Shown here: piece by piece, positions 54,665 through 63,280 of the stretch
Numbering within the stretch: the first letter of the stretch is position 1
Layout: the number at the start of each line of letters is the position of its first letter
NCBI RefSeq assembly: GCF_009193305.1
Contig: NZ_WBVS01000003.1
Span: forward strand, 266,370 to 330,369
Direction of reading: 5' to 3'
Length of the DNA: 64,000 nucleotides
Origin: Bifidobacterium cebidarum
GTDB taxonomy: Bacteria; Actinomycetota; Actinomycetes; Actinomycetales; Bifidobacteriaceae
Position numbers and translations under genes: made by a program
Notes under the pieces: generated by a model
Seen by the model: only the letters and a program-made list of their open reading frames with translations
Databases searched by the model: none
What the model was told of the DNA's origin: nothing

Positions 54665-57019
54665 ATGAATTCATCCAAAGCCCAGACGCCAGCCGCCGAG
54701 CTCAACCATATTCGATTCAGCTATGACCATGGCTCGACATGGGCGTTGGATGATGTGTCGCTCACCGTATACACCGGTGAGCGACTCTGCCTCGTAGGAC
54801 CGAACGGCTCGGGCAAGTCCACCTTAGCTCGGCTGATCGCTGGTCTGACCGCGCCCGACGCCGGCGCAGTAACGCTACTTGGGCACACCGTATATACGTC
54901 ATCAGCCGGCCCGAATGCCGTTGAATACCGAGCCGCCCGTCGCGGCATCGGCATGGTGTTCCAAAATCCGGAAGACCAGATCGTGACCACCGTGATCGAG
55001 GACGATGTGGCCTTCGGACCGGAAAACCTAGGGCTGGAACGTCTCCATATCGGCGAGCGCATCGAATCGAGCCTCAAGGCCGTAGGCCTTGCCTCGCATC
55101 GCGCTTCGGACCCCACGCGCATGAGCGGCGGTCAGCAGCAGCGTGCAGCCATCGCCGGCATGTTGGCCATGAATCCGGCCATATTGGTGCTCGACGAACC
55201 CACCGCCATGCTGGATGAGACCGCACGTGCGGAAGTCATGACCGTGCTTGACACACTGCAGGCTCGGGGAACCACCATCGTGCACGTGACCCATCACGCC
55301 GATGAGACGCTTCGCGCCGACCGCATCGTGCATATGGAGCAGGGGCATATCGTCGAAATCGTCAGCCCTCATGATGCGCCTTGCCCCGAACCAGGGGTTA
55401 GACGGAGCGCGGTGGCCGTCGAAACATCCGCATCTTCGGCCGACGGCAATCTGCCGCTTCTAGGCGAACGGGGATTGGAAAGCGATTCGGCTGCGGTCCA
55501 TTCACCGGCGTCCATCCGTGTGGAGCATCTGCAGTATCGCTATGGTTCGGGACGTACGGTCATTCGAGACCTATCATTCCGCGTCGAGCAAGGCGAAACC
55601 CTGGCGATCATGGGCGCCAACGGCTCCGGCAAATCCACATTGGCGAAACTGCTCTGCGCGTTGGGAAGACCCGTCTCCGGGTCCATCGAGGTAGCTGGCG
55701 TTCCGGTGTCTCAGGCGCCGAAGCGCACCGGCAAACCTCGTTACGCGAACCGCAGGCAACTCACGCAACTGCGCAGTCGCGTCGGTTATGTGATGCAGCA
55801 TCCGGAGCATCAGCTGTTCGCAGATACCGTGGCCGATGACGTCGCTTACGGGCCGCGCAATCAAAAGCTGGATGAGGCACAGGTCGAGGCTCGCGTGAAT
55901 CACGCATTGGAAGCCTTGCATATCAAGCATTTGGCGAATCACTCCCCCTTTGACCTTTCCGGAGGCCAGCAACGGCTGGTCGCCATCGCTGGCGTGGTGG
56001 CATGTCAGCCGGAAGTGCTGATTATGGATGAGCCCACGGCGAGCTTGGACGTAAGGGCCAGGGCGCGCATCCATGAGTTGATTCGCACCCTGCAACGCCA
56101 GGGGGTGACCATCGTGATGATTACCCACGACCGCGCCGAGGCGTTCGCTTTGGCCAACCGTGTGGTCTGCATGCCGGATGAGCATGAAACCATGCGTGAA
56201 ACATCCTCCCAGACGAACGCTTCGGCAACTTCCCAGTTGGAGGACGGAGCCAAGCCCTCACATGAGCTTTCCTATGTGAGCAGACTGGACCCTCGCGTGA
56301 AAATGGTAGGATTCCTGGCTGCCATGTTCACCATGTTCGCGGTCAATACGCCTGTGCAGCTCATATTGGGCGCAGCTGTGACATTCGGCATCATCGCTGC
56401 CGCGAGAATCCATCCGATTCAACTGTTTGCCGCCATTCACCCGATTTTGGCCCTGCTCGCTGTGATGAGCCTGACCAATCTCGTCGTGGTACGTACCGGC
56501 GGCACGCTGGTCGGTCTCGGCCCGCTTTCCATCACCTCAGATGGCGTGATGATCGCGGTACTCTACGCATGCCGATTCGCTTTGGTGATCATTCTCGGCG
56601 CGGTGTTCTTGTGGACCACCACCCCCACGGCCATGACCGATGCCTTCGAATCCTTGTTGCACCCACTGCAACGAATCGGCCTGCATACGCAGGAGATCGC
56701 ACTGGTCATGAGTCTGGCGTTGCGCTTCATTCCCACACTGACCGGCGAGACTAAGTCAATCATCGATGCCCAGGCGGCGCGCGGCGGATCGGTGGAAACC
56801 GGCTCTCTCGGGCAACGTGTGAAAGCCATGAGCGCGATCATCGTGCCCGTGTTCGCAGGCACCTTGCGCCATGCCAACAATCTGAGTTTGGCGTTGGATG
56901 CCCGCTGCTACGAGGAAGGCATCACACGCACCCATTGGCGCGTGTTCTCCCCCGGTCCGGCCGATGCCGTATTCGGCGCGGTCATCCTCGCATACATTGT
57001 GGCCATCGTATTGCTGTAG
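54665..57019 (+). CDS. ECF transporter energising module: two ATPases fused to EcfT
   Basis: The 784-residue protein is a triple fusion. ATPase 1 (~1-240) shows GPNGSGKSTLARL, MSGGQQQRAAIAG and ILVLDEPTAMLDE. ATPase 2 (~285-500) shows GANGSGKSTLAKL, LSGGQQRLVAIAG and VLIMDEPTASLD. The C-terminal ~250 residues form an EcfT domain (LDPRVKMVGFLAAMFTMF, about five membrane segments, coupling helix with AQAARGGSVETG; then LSLALDARCYEEG). It should power RibU and possibly other S components. ECF modules normally use separate EcfA, EcfA' and EcfT chains. Each chain would carry two ATPases and one T subunit. Confidence 0.94.
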   Translation: MNSSKAQTPAAELNHIRFSYDHGSTWALDDVSLTVYTGERLCLVGPNGSGKSTLARLIAGLTAPDAGAVTLLGHTVYTSSAGPNAVEYRAARRGIGMVFQNPEDQIVTTVIEDDVAFGPENLGLERLHIGERIESSLKAVGLASHRASDPTRMSGGQQQRAAIAGMLAMNPAILVLDEPTAMLDETARAEVMTVLDTLQARGTTIVHVTHHADETLRADRIVHMEQGHIVEIVSPHDAPCPEPGVRRSAVAVETSASSADGNLPLLGERGLESDSAAVHSPASIRVEHLQYRYGSGRTVIRDLSFRVEQGETLAIMGANGSGKSTLAKLLCALGRPVSGSIEVAGVPVSQAPKRTGKPRYANRRQLTQLRSRVGYVMQHPEHQLFADTVADDVAYGPRNQKLDEAQVEARVNHALEALHIKHLANHSPFDLSGGQQRLVAIAGVVACQPEVLIMDEPTASLDVRARARIHELIRTLQRQGVTIVMITHDRAEAFALANRVVCMPDEHETMRETSSQTNASATSQLEDGAKPSHELSYVSRLDPRVKMVGFLAAMFTMFAVNTPVQLILGAAVTFGIIAAARIHPIQLFAAIHPILALLAVMSLTNLVVVRTGGTLVGLGPLSITSDGVMIAVLYACRFALVIILGAVFLWTTTPTAMTDAFESLLHPLQRIGLHTQEIALVMSLALRFIPTLTGETKSIIDAQAARGGSVETGSLGQRVKAMSAIIVPVFAGTLRHANNLSLALDARCYEEGITRTHWRVFSPGPADAVFGAVILAYIVAIVLL

Positions 57020-57087
57020 ATGGTTGCCTGCGCCACATCCGGCCCCGCGGCTATGCTCAAGTGGTTACTCGAACGTAAGGAATTCCC

Positions 57088-57393
57088 ATGGCATTAACCA
57101 AAAAGCAAATCAAGCAGCTGCGCGCAATGGCCAATTCATTGAAGCCGCTGTTTTATGTCGGTAAGAACGATCTGACCGAGGCGGCCATCAAGCAGGCCGA
57201 CGAAACCATTGAAAAGCATGAGCTCATCAAGTGCGCCGTGCAGGACGGCTCGGGGCTCACCGCCAAGGAGGCCGCCGCCGAACTCGCCGAACAGCTCGGT
57301 GCTGAAGTGGTGCAGTCCATCGGCAATCGTTTCGTGATTTATCGCGCATCCAAGCGCGAGGATGTGGAGCACATCAAACTCGTGCGCGAGTAA
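57088..57393 (+). CDS. yhbY: YhbY-family RNA-binding protein (CRM domain)
   Basis: The 101-residue protein is a single CRM domain: LTKKQIKQLRAMANSLKPLFYVGKNDLTEA, with the conserved GK/N loop, then ELIKCAVQD and VVQSIGNRFVIYR. YhbY binds pre-50S ribosomal particles. AAGGA lies before the ATG. A stable hairpin follows. Confidence 0.93.
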   Translation: MALTKKQIKQLRAMANSLKPLFYVGKNDLTEAAIKQADETIEKHELIKCAVQDGSGLTAKEAAAELAEQLGAEVVQSIGNRFVIYRASKREDVEHIKLVRE

Positions 57394-57427
57394 GGCTCTG
57401 GAGCATTTAGCCCCGCACGAATTGCCT

Positions 57428-57479
57428 ATGATGTGGCCGGCCTGCTTGTTTGGAGGAACACAGCGGCCGGCCACATCAT
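57428..57479 (+). terminator. Terminator after yhbY
   Basis: ATGATGTGGCCGGCC and its complement GGCCGGCCACATCAT form a perfect 15-bp stem around a 22-base loop, followed by GTTATACG. The tail is weak in T. Confidence 0.65.
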
Positions 57480-57589
57480 GTTATACGAGCCGATGCTGCG
57501 AGCCGTTGTTCCCGTTTTAGGCAAAACGTGAGAAGATGTATATCAATGACGAAACAACATCGCCATGCATCTCGAGAAGGGACCCAATG

Positions 57590-58222
57590 ATGAGTAACGA
57601 TCAGCAGCCATATGCTCCAGCCAATCCGGAACCCAACGCATACACCGCTCCAGAACCATCGGGCGCACCGAACGCGTACACGCAACCGGTACAACCGGCT
57701 GGCGACTATGAGCAACCGCAAGCGAATGCCTATGAGCAGCCAGCACCCAACCAACAATATGCTCCGCAGCCAGGCGATGCGCGGCCCAGCGCCTACGCCG
57801 CTCAGCCCGGATATACGCAACAGTCCTACGGGCAGCAGTATGGCCAGCCGCAATATGCACAGCCACAGTATGGTCAGCCGGCCAACCCGTACACGCAGCC
57901 GCAATACAGCTCTCCTAACCCTCAGTATGCCACGCCGCAATATAACGCCCCGCAGTACGGTGCCGGACACTCGTCCAAGTCCAAACTGGCCGCTGGTCTG
58001 CTCGGCATCTTCCTCGGCGCCTTCGGCGTGCACAACTTCTATCTCGGCAATACCGGCAAAGCCGTTGCGCAGCTGTTGCTCACCTGCGTGGGCTGGATCC
58101 TCATTGGACTCGGCCCTCTGGCCGCCACCATCTGGGGTCTGGTGGAAGGCATTCTCATCCTCACCAGCCGATATGGCTCCCCGTGGCATCAGGACGCCAA
58201 CGGTCAGGAATTGACCGACTAA
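57590..58222 (+). CDS. TM2-domain membrane protein with Gln/Tyr/Pro-rich N-terminus
   Basis: A 210-residue protein. Residues ~1-125 are low complexity, with recurring YAQPQYGQP-like and NAYTQP-like units. Residues ~130-200 are a TM2 domain: LAAGLLGIFLGAFGVHNFYLG, then QLLLTCVGWILIGLGPLAATIWGLVEGI. The FGVHNFYLG motif is diagnostic. TM2 function is unclear. AAGGG lies before two in-frame ATGs (57587, 57590). Confidence 0.85.
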   Translation: MSNDQQPYAPANPEPNAYTAPEPSGAPNAYTQPVQPAGDYEQPQANAYEQPAPNQQYAPQPGDARPSAYAAQPGYTQQSYGQQYGQPQYAQPQYGQPANPYTQPQYSSPNPQYATPQYNAPQYGAGHSSKSKLAAGLLGIFLGAFGVHNFYLGNTGKAVAQLLLTCVGWILIGLGPLAATIWGLVEGILILTSRYGSPWHQDANGQELTD

Positions 58223-58270
58223 CGGCGGTCAGCCTGTTCAACCGCCTCATATCATCAATCACGACACACC

Positions 58271-58310
58271 GACCATGCATGACCAATGTTGTGCATGGTC
58301 TTTTTTGTTG
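58271..58310 (+). terminator. Terminator after the TM2 gene
   Basis: GACCATGCA pairs with TGCATGGTC around a 12-base loop, followed by TTTTTTGTTG. Confidence 0.9.
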
Positions 58311-58590
58311 TCTACATTTCCTCTAAAACGAACATAGTTTATGTTCACTTTTGCAAAAAACACACAGCGAATATCACAGCAAAACAATACCTTCCAAAAC
58401 AGTTACCAGTATATGAATTACTTATTAAACAGCTAATTTCCAGCATTATTGATGCTAATCTAAGGAACCAGCACAGACCAATGTGCATATCCTTTCTCAC
58501 AAGGGCAAGGATTATAGATGTGCGTTTTACTACGTAATTGAACATTACCGACTTCACCATGAAGCACGGCAGGACAATGAAAGGACCATC
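58311..58590. other. Gene-free AT-rich stretch with a 17-bp palindrome
   Basis: This region before the 139-residue gene is much lower in GC than its surroundings. It contains GAACATAGTTTATGTTC (58330-58346), an operator-like palindrome with 7-bp arms. The rest shows no gene, and presumably includes the promoter of the gene at 58591. Confidence 0.6.
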
Positions 58591-59010
58591 ATGGCTGAAG
58601 AAAAAGTCATCGTCGTAGACCCAGATATGTTCGGCAAGGATGCTCAATCCAAGACCACCAAAGCCAATGAAGTAGCCAAGAGCTTCGGCATCAGCGATCA
58701 GGCGCTCGACGAAGTGGAGTATTTCAAGACCCAGCTGACCAACCACAATGCCTGGGATCTGCCATTTATGGGATACGTGAATGAAGACGGTTACGGTTAC
58801 GCCTATGTTCCTGACGCCGCCATCACCATGAATCCGTACTGGGATGCGCACAAGGCCTTCCTCGCACTGCCTGAGGATGTGCAGACCGCATTCGCCATCC
58901 GCATGCTGTTCACCCACCGCCCTGTGGATCGCTACGGCGCCGCCATGTTCCTGCACTACCAGCGTGGCTTCAAGGTCGACTTCGAAGGCAACGGCGCGAA
59001 CAAGTACTGA
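58591..59010 (+). CDS. Uncharacterised 139-residue soluble protein
   Basis: I do not recognise the family. The protein (MAEEKVIVVDPDMFGKDAQS...) is soluble, with a charged first half and an aromatic-rich second half (FMGYVNEDGYGYAYVPDAAITMNPYW; LFTHRPVDRYGAAMFLHYQRG). There is no signal peptide and no Cys. AAAGGA lies before ATG 58591; the frame extends back to 58483 through AT-rich leader without support. Codon use is like highly expressed bifidobacterial genes. It ends at a strong two-way terminator. Confidence 0.7.
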   Translation: MAEEKVIVVDPDMFGKDAQSKTTKANEVAKSFGISDQALDEVEYFKTQLTNHNAWDLPFMGYVNEDGYGYAYVPDAAITMNPYWDAHKAFLALPEDVQTAFAIRMLFTHRPVDRYGAAMFLHYQRGFKVDFEGNGANKY

Positions 59011-59047
59011 TCGTCACTGATCGCTCGTTCGGTCATTCGCTTCCCTG

Positions 59048-59099
59048 AGTGCATGTGCCCCTCGCAAGGCAATGATGTCTTGCGAGGGGCACATGCACT
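59048..59099. terminator. Two-way terminator, perfect 21-bp stem
   Basis: 59048-59068 is exactly complementary to 59079-59099, with a 10-base loop. It lies between the convergent 139-residue gene and the dehydrogenase gene. No T-tract is present, so stopping may rely on stem strength. Confidence 0.75.
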
Positions 59100-59118
59100 G
59101 TATGCCGAACGAAACAGC

Positions 59119-60105
59119 TCAGCGACGCACGAGATTAATCAACTCCTGTTGTCGCGCGTAACGAGACACATTCGTTTGCACGATGCGAATAATCCGCTCA
59201 GACGTCCGCTCCAAATGATTGCCGCCGGCCACATGCGGAGTGATCAGGCAGCGAGGTTCATTCCACAGCGAACTGGACTCAGGAAGCGGCTCCGGTTCGG
59301 TAACATCCAGACCGGCTCCATGAATCCGACCTTCGTGCAACGCCTCGGCCAGAGCATCCGGGTCGATGACATCGCCCCTGCCGGCATTGATGACGATGGC
59401 GGTTCCCTTCAGACGGGACAAGCGTGCAGCATCCAGCAGATGATGGGTTTGCGGCGAGCGCGGCACGGCGAGCGCCACGACATCCGCCAACGGCAGCAAC
59501 GCATCCAGTCGTTCGAAGCCATACATCTTTTCGATGCCCTGCGCCGGCATATCGGCGTGACGGCGCACGCCAAACGTGCGCATGCCAATGCCTTGGGCCA
59601 ACCGCGCGAAATGCGAACCAATATCACCGGCTCCAATCACCAAGGCGATGCCGCCTGCAGGGCTCAACACCGGGCCCTGATCCCGCCAGCGATGCTCACA
59701 CTGATTCGCGGCATACTGGTTGATGTTCTTCATCAATGCCCACATCATGGCAAACATGTGCTCGGAAACGCTTTGCCCATAGGCGCCGGAAGCATTGGTG
59801 ACCATGGTACCGCGAGGCAATACCCCTTCCTTGAGGTAAGCGTCCACACCTGCGCTGAAGGTTTGCAACCATTCGAGTCTCGAGAATTGCGCGGCTTCGT
59901 TTGGAGGGAAGTTGCCAATCACCGCCGTGGCCTTGGCGCGCAGCTCTTTCGGAATGGACACTGGCCACACCATATCCGTGCGATGGGCATAGTCGCCTAC
60001 GAATTCCTGTGGCACACCATATGCCGCCTTGACGAATGCCTGTTTTTCGGATTCGTCAAGCGGCAGACAATTGACGATGAGCTTATTCGCGTTTTCGATT
60101 CCCAT
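59119..60105 (-). CDS. D-isomer-specific 2-hydroxyacid dehydrogenase family protein
   Basis: The 328-residue NAD(P)-dependent oxidoreductase has the Rossmann motif VIGAGDIGSHFARLAQGIGMRTFGVRR, ALAVPRSPQTHHLLDAARL, and the catalytic Arg (INAGRGDVID), Glu (LDVTEPEPLP) and His (ITPHVAGGN). It resembles GhrA/phosphoglycerate-dehydrogenase-like enzymes; the substrate is unknown. It is followed on the same strand 13 bp later by a strong hairpin. Confidence 0.9.
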   Translation of the reverse strand: MGIENANKLIVNCLPLDESEKQAFVKAAYGVPQEFVGDYAHRTDMVWPVSIPKELRAKATAVIGNFPPNEAAQFSRLEWLQTFSAGVDAYLKEGVLPRGTMVTNASGAYGQSVSEHMFAMMWALMKNINQYAANQCEHRWRDQGPVLSPAGGIALVIGAGDIGSHFARLAQGIGMRTFGVRRHADMPAQGIEKMYGFERLDALLPLADVVALAVPRSPQTHHLLDAARLSRLKGTAIVINAGRGDVIDPDALAEALHEGRIHGAGLDVTEPEPLPESSSLWNEPRCLITPHVAGGNHLERTSERIIRIVQTNVSRYARQQELINLVRR

Positions 60106-60134
60106 GGTTCACCAACCTAGGCCGCGGTGCGGAT

Positions 60135-60159
60135 AAAAACGGCTTCCCTCGCGGAGGCC
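60135..60159 (-). terminator. Terminator after the MFS gene
   Basis: On the minus strand GGCCTCC pairs with GGAAGCC (one mismatch) across a short loop, followed by GTTTTTATC, 11 bp after the MFS stop. Confidence 0.7.
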
Positions 60160-60169
60160 CAGAAACCGA

Positions 60170-61633
60170 CTAACGACGTGTGGCGCGGATATGAAAAGCA
60201 GCAGACAAACAGCTCCAGCCAATCACGCAAATCACAGTCATCGTGGCGAAGGTCCATGCGCCACCGATCGCCGTGGCATGAGCGAACTGTGCGGTGCCCT
60301 CTTCGCCGGCACCGGCCTGCGCCACGGCGAGAATGGTGGAGAACAGGGCCGTGCCTGCCGCACCGCCGAACTGCAGGCAGGTGTTGAAGATGGCGTTGCC
60401 GTCCGGGCGGAACTCGTGCGGCACGCCACTCAAACCGCTGGTCATGATATTGGCGGCACCAACGGCGTAGAAGAAGCCAAAGATGAAGTAGAAACCGCAC
60501 AGCATCCCCGCCGTCAGGTGCATCGAGAAGACGAGCATCAGCACCGGCCCCAGGATGGCAATGCCAATAGGAATCAGAATCGGCTTGACCGCGCCGAAAC
60601 GGTCGTACAGCCAGCCACCCACGGGTGCGCACACCGCGCCGATCAATGCGCCTGGCAGCACCAGAGAGCCTGCCACGAATGCGCTCACGCCAAGTGCGAG
60701 CTGGGAAACGTTGGTGATCACGTAGCCATATCCGATGGCCACCAACGGCAATACCAGATAGGCGATAACATGCAGCAACACCACCGGGTCACGCAGAATG
60801 CCCAAGCGCAGCAGCGGCGAAAATGTCTTCTTGGAACTCAAGGCGAACAGCATCAGGGAGCCCAAGCCAATAATGAGGCTCACGATGGCAATCGCAGCGG
60901 ATCCGGTGACCTGCTGGCCGGATACCGCTGCGCTGATGGCCACGCCACCTTGATTCAGAGCCAGCACCAACCCTGCCAATGCCAAGACAATGGAACCCAG
61001 CTGAATTGGATCAAGGAAGGCTGGCTCGGTGGGAACTTTCTGTTCAATGCATTTGACGCCGATGAACGCAGCGATCACCACCAACGGAATCACAATCACG
61101 AAAATGGCTCGCCACGGCAAGACTGTGGTCACAGCACCGCCCACGGTCGGCCCGATGGCCGGCGCCACAGTGATGACCAGGGAACCGACGCCCATCAGCC
61201 GTCCGATTTTGGAGCGAGGCGATTGTTCCAGAATGATGTTCACCATCAACGGTGTGGCAATGCCGGAGCCTATGCCCTGAATGATGCGGGCCACGATCAG
61301 CAGCGGGAAGACGCGGGCGACAATCATGATCAGCGAACCGATAATGGCCAAGACCACTGCGGCAAGGAAAATGCCTTTCAGGGGAAAACGGCGCTTCAGG
61401 AACGAGCTGATCGGCATCGTGGCGGCCACGGACAGCAGATAAATCGTAGTGATCCATTGCACGGTGGCAGTATCCACATGGAATTCGCGCATCAGCGAGG
61501 GGAACAACACCGTCATCACCGTCTCGGTGAGAATCCCGATGAACGCCAATGAGCCTACAGCCACAATGGCGCCAATGAGTTTCGGCGGGATTTTCTCCGT
61601 ATCGAGCGCGCGTGCCTGCTCAGTTTCGGGCAT
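60170..61633 (-). CDS. MFS multidrug exporter, DHA2 (14-TMS) family
   Basis: The 487-residue protein has about 14 hydrophobic segments. The DHA2 signatures are present: TVQWITTIYLLSVAATMPISSFLKRRF in the first pair, RIIQGIGSGIATPLMVNII (motif B), and GSLVITVAPAIGPTVGGAVTTVLPWRAIF (motif C). The length and the EmrB/QacA-type order point to proton-coupled export of drugs or organic anions. No regulator is adjacent. The start is ATG 61633. Confidence 0.92.
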   Translation of the reverse strand: MPETEQARALDTEKIPPKLIGAIVAVGSLAFIGILTETVMTVLFPSLMREFHVDTATVQWITTIYLLSVAATMPISSFLKRRFPLKGIFLAAVVLAIIGSLIMIVARVFPLLIVARIIQGIGSGIATPLMVNIILEQSPRSKIGRLMGVGSLVITVAPAIGPTVGGAVTTVLPWRAIFVIVIPLVVIAAFIGVKCIEQKVPTEPAFLDPIQLGSIVLALAGLVLALNQGGVAISAAVSGQQVTGSAAIAIVSLIIGLGSLMLFALSSKKTFSPLLRLGILRDPVVLLHVIAYLVLPLVAIGYGYVITNVSQLALGVSAFVAGSLVLPGALIGAVCAPVGGWLYDRFGAVKPILIPIGIAILGPVLMLVFSMHLTAGMLCGFYFIFGFFYAVGAANIMTSGLSGVPHEFRPDGNAIFNTCLQFGGAAGTALFSTILAVAQAGAGEEGTAQFAHATAIGGAWTFATMTVICVIGWSCLSAAFHIRATRR

Positions 61634-61639
61634 AGGAAA

Positions 61640-62066
61640 GCTCCTCTACGTCTTTGGTTCAACAAAGTGGAATATCAGGTTTACCAACCGGCGTATGTGT
61701 CTCTACGCACCATCTGATAGGACCGAAAAAATCCCGATGATACGCCCCGTTTATAGCCAGAACGAATATTAAGCCTGAAGGAGGACTCCCGGAAACGCCA
61801 GAGCGCTCTGTTACGGTGCCGTTGCCGTGTTCCTGACGCTCCGCAGCCTTAAGTGTGGGACGCAAATGCAGATTTGACGACAATGCAGTTACGTCCCATT
61901 TCTCATGCCGTTCCCCGGAATACGCGATTACGAAAACGGCGGAATTACGCCATTTTTTGTTGCTCCACGAGAGTGGATAACACAGTGCCAGCGGAACGCA
62001 AATGCAAAACCCTCCAAAATGCAGTTGTGTCCCACAATTCCCTGGCACCCGCGCCCTGGAATATGC
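61640..62066. other. Gene-free stretch between the MFS gene and fruG, with diverged repeats
   Basis: No convincing gene is seen; frames here have atypical composition and no ribosome sites. Two related ~45-base segments, beginning CGCAAATGCA at 61861 and 61998 and each containing AATGCAGTT and GTCCCA, suggest a diverged duplication. The promoter of the MFS gene must lie near 61640-61760. Confidence 0.55.
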
Positions 62067-62114
62067 AAAAACGTGTGGGGCGCAGTTCGGATTCCCGAGC
62101 TGCGCCCCACACGT
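62067..62114 (-). terminator. Long terminator after the fru operon
   Basis: 62071-62090 and 62095-62114 are complementary at 19 of 20 positions, with the 4-base loop ATTC. On the minus strand TTTTGC follows. It lies ~150 bp after fruG. Confidence 0.88.
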
Positions 62115-62260
62115 CGATGAAAGGAAGAAAAGAGAAAGGAGAAAGCTTGCGGTGTTCGCCCCGGCGCACCACTCCCCTGCTCTATGACGAGCGGATGAAG
62201 AGTGATCGCGACCGGGGCACACCTATTGAGTTATTGTTCAGTTATCGCTTGGGTCGGGCC

Positions 62261-63280
62261 CTATTTTTTCTCCCCGACTGCCATCACGGCGCGCTGCAGC
62301 ACCACGAAGACGAGAATCATGAGGCCGACCACGATGGTGGTCCATTCGGCCGGCACGCCGAAGTCGGAGGTGAGCGGGTCGAGGATGGAGCGCACCAGAG
62401 CGCCGAGCACGGAACCGAGCACGTAGCCGAAGCCACCGGTGATGATCGTACCGCCGATAACCACGGAGGCCACTGCGTCAAGCTCCCAGCCCACACCAAC
62501 GGTGTTCTTTGCGGAACCGATGTTGGCGGTGTACACGATGGAGGCCAGAGCCGCGAGGATTGCGGAGGTCAGGTAGATGGTGTACTGGGTGCGCTTGACC
62601 GGCAGACCCATCAGCTCAGCGGAGGAGCGGGAGCCGCCGATGGCGTAGATGGTACGACCGGTGCGGGTGTGGTGCAGGAAGATGTAGCCGTAGATCACAA
62701 CAACCAGAGCGATGATCACGCCGACGTTGAAGGACAAATCGTTGGAGATCTTCGGGTTATCGATGATCTTGATCTCGTTGGCGATGAAGGCGAAGTTGTT
62801 GTTGTCCGGGAAGGTCAGGGAGTCGGTGGAGATGATGGAGGCGATACCACGGGCCAGGAACATCGTGGACAGTGTCGCGATGAACGGCTGCATGTTGAAT
62901 TCCTCAATCAGCGTGCCGGCCAGAAGACCGAACACGGCACCGATCAGGAGCATGATGACCATGACCAGGACGGCGGGGACACCGGCGTTTGCCAGTTTCA
63001 GACCGACGACTGCGGTGATTGCCACGATGGCGCCGACCGACAAATCGATACCACCGGTCAAGATCGGCAATGTCATGGCCACAGCCAGGATAATCAGGTA
63101 AGCGTGGTCGATGAACAGGGAGGAGATGAAGCCCAGTCGGATGTAGGTGCCGAACAGTGCCTGTCCCATGATGATCATCAGGAGGAAGATCACAACGGCC
63201 GCGAGGGTCGGAATCATCTGACGATCGAGCTTGAAGCCCTTCTTAGGAGCCTTTACCTTGTTTGCCGTAGCTGTTGTCAT
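62261..63280 (-). CDS. fruG: Sugar ABC transporter permease FruG-like
   Basis: A 339-residue RbsC-type permease with about eight to ten membrane segments and the signature LTGGIDLSVGAIVAITAVVG. GFGYVLGSVLGALVRSILDPL lies near the C-terminus. It matches FruG of the B. longum fructose importer FruEKFG as I remember it. It overlaps the upstream permease gene as ATGA. A long terminator follows, so it is the last operon gene. The sugar is inferred from that resemblance; related systems import ribose or galactofuranose. Confidence 0.88.
   Translation of the reverse strand: MTTATANKVKAPKKGFKLDRQMIPTLAAVVIFLLMIIMGQALFGTYIRLGFISSLFIDHAYLIILAVAMTLPILTGGIDLSVGAIVAITAVVGLKLANAGVPAVLVMVIMLLIGAVFGLLAGTLIEEFNMQPFIATLSTMFLARGIASIISTDSLTFPDNNNFAFIANEIKIIDNPKISNDLSFNVGVIIALVVVIYGYIFLHHTRTGRTIYAIGGSRSSAELMGLPVKRTQYTIYLTSAILAALASIVYTANIGSAKNTVGVGWELDAVASVVIGGTIITGGFGYVLGSVLGALVRSILDPLTSDFGVPAEWTTIVVGLMILVFVVLQRAVMAVGEKK

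Noticed and set aside
58330..58346. LexA/SOS box
   Set aside because: The palindrome has GAAC and GTTC separated by nine bases rather than the four expected of actinobacterial SOS boxes.
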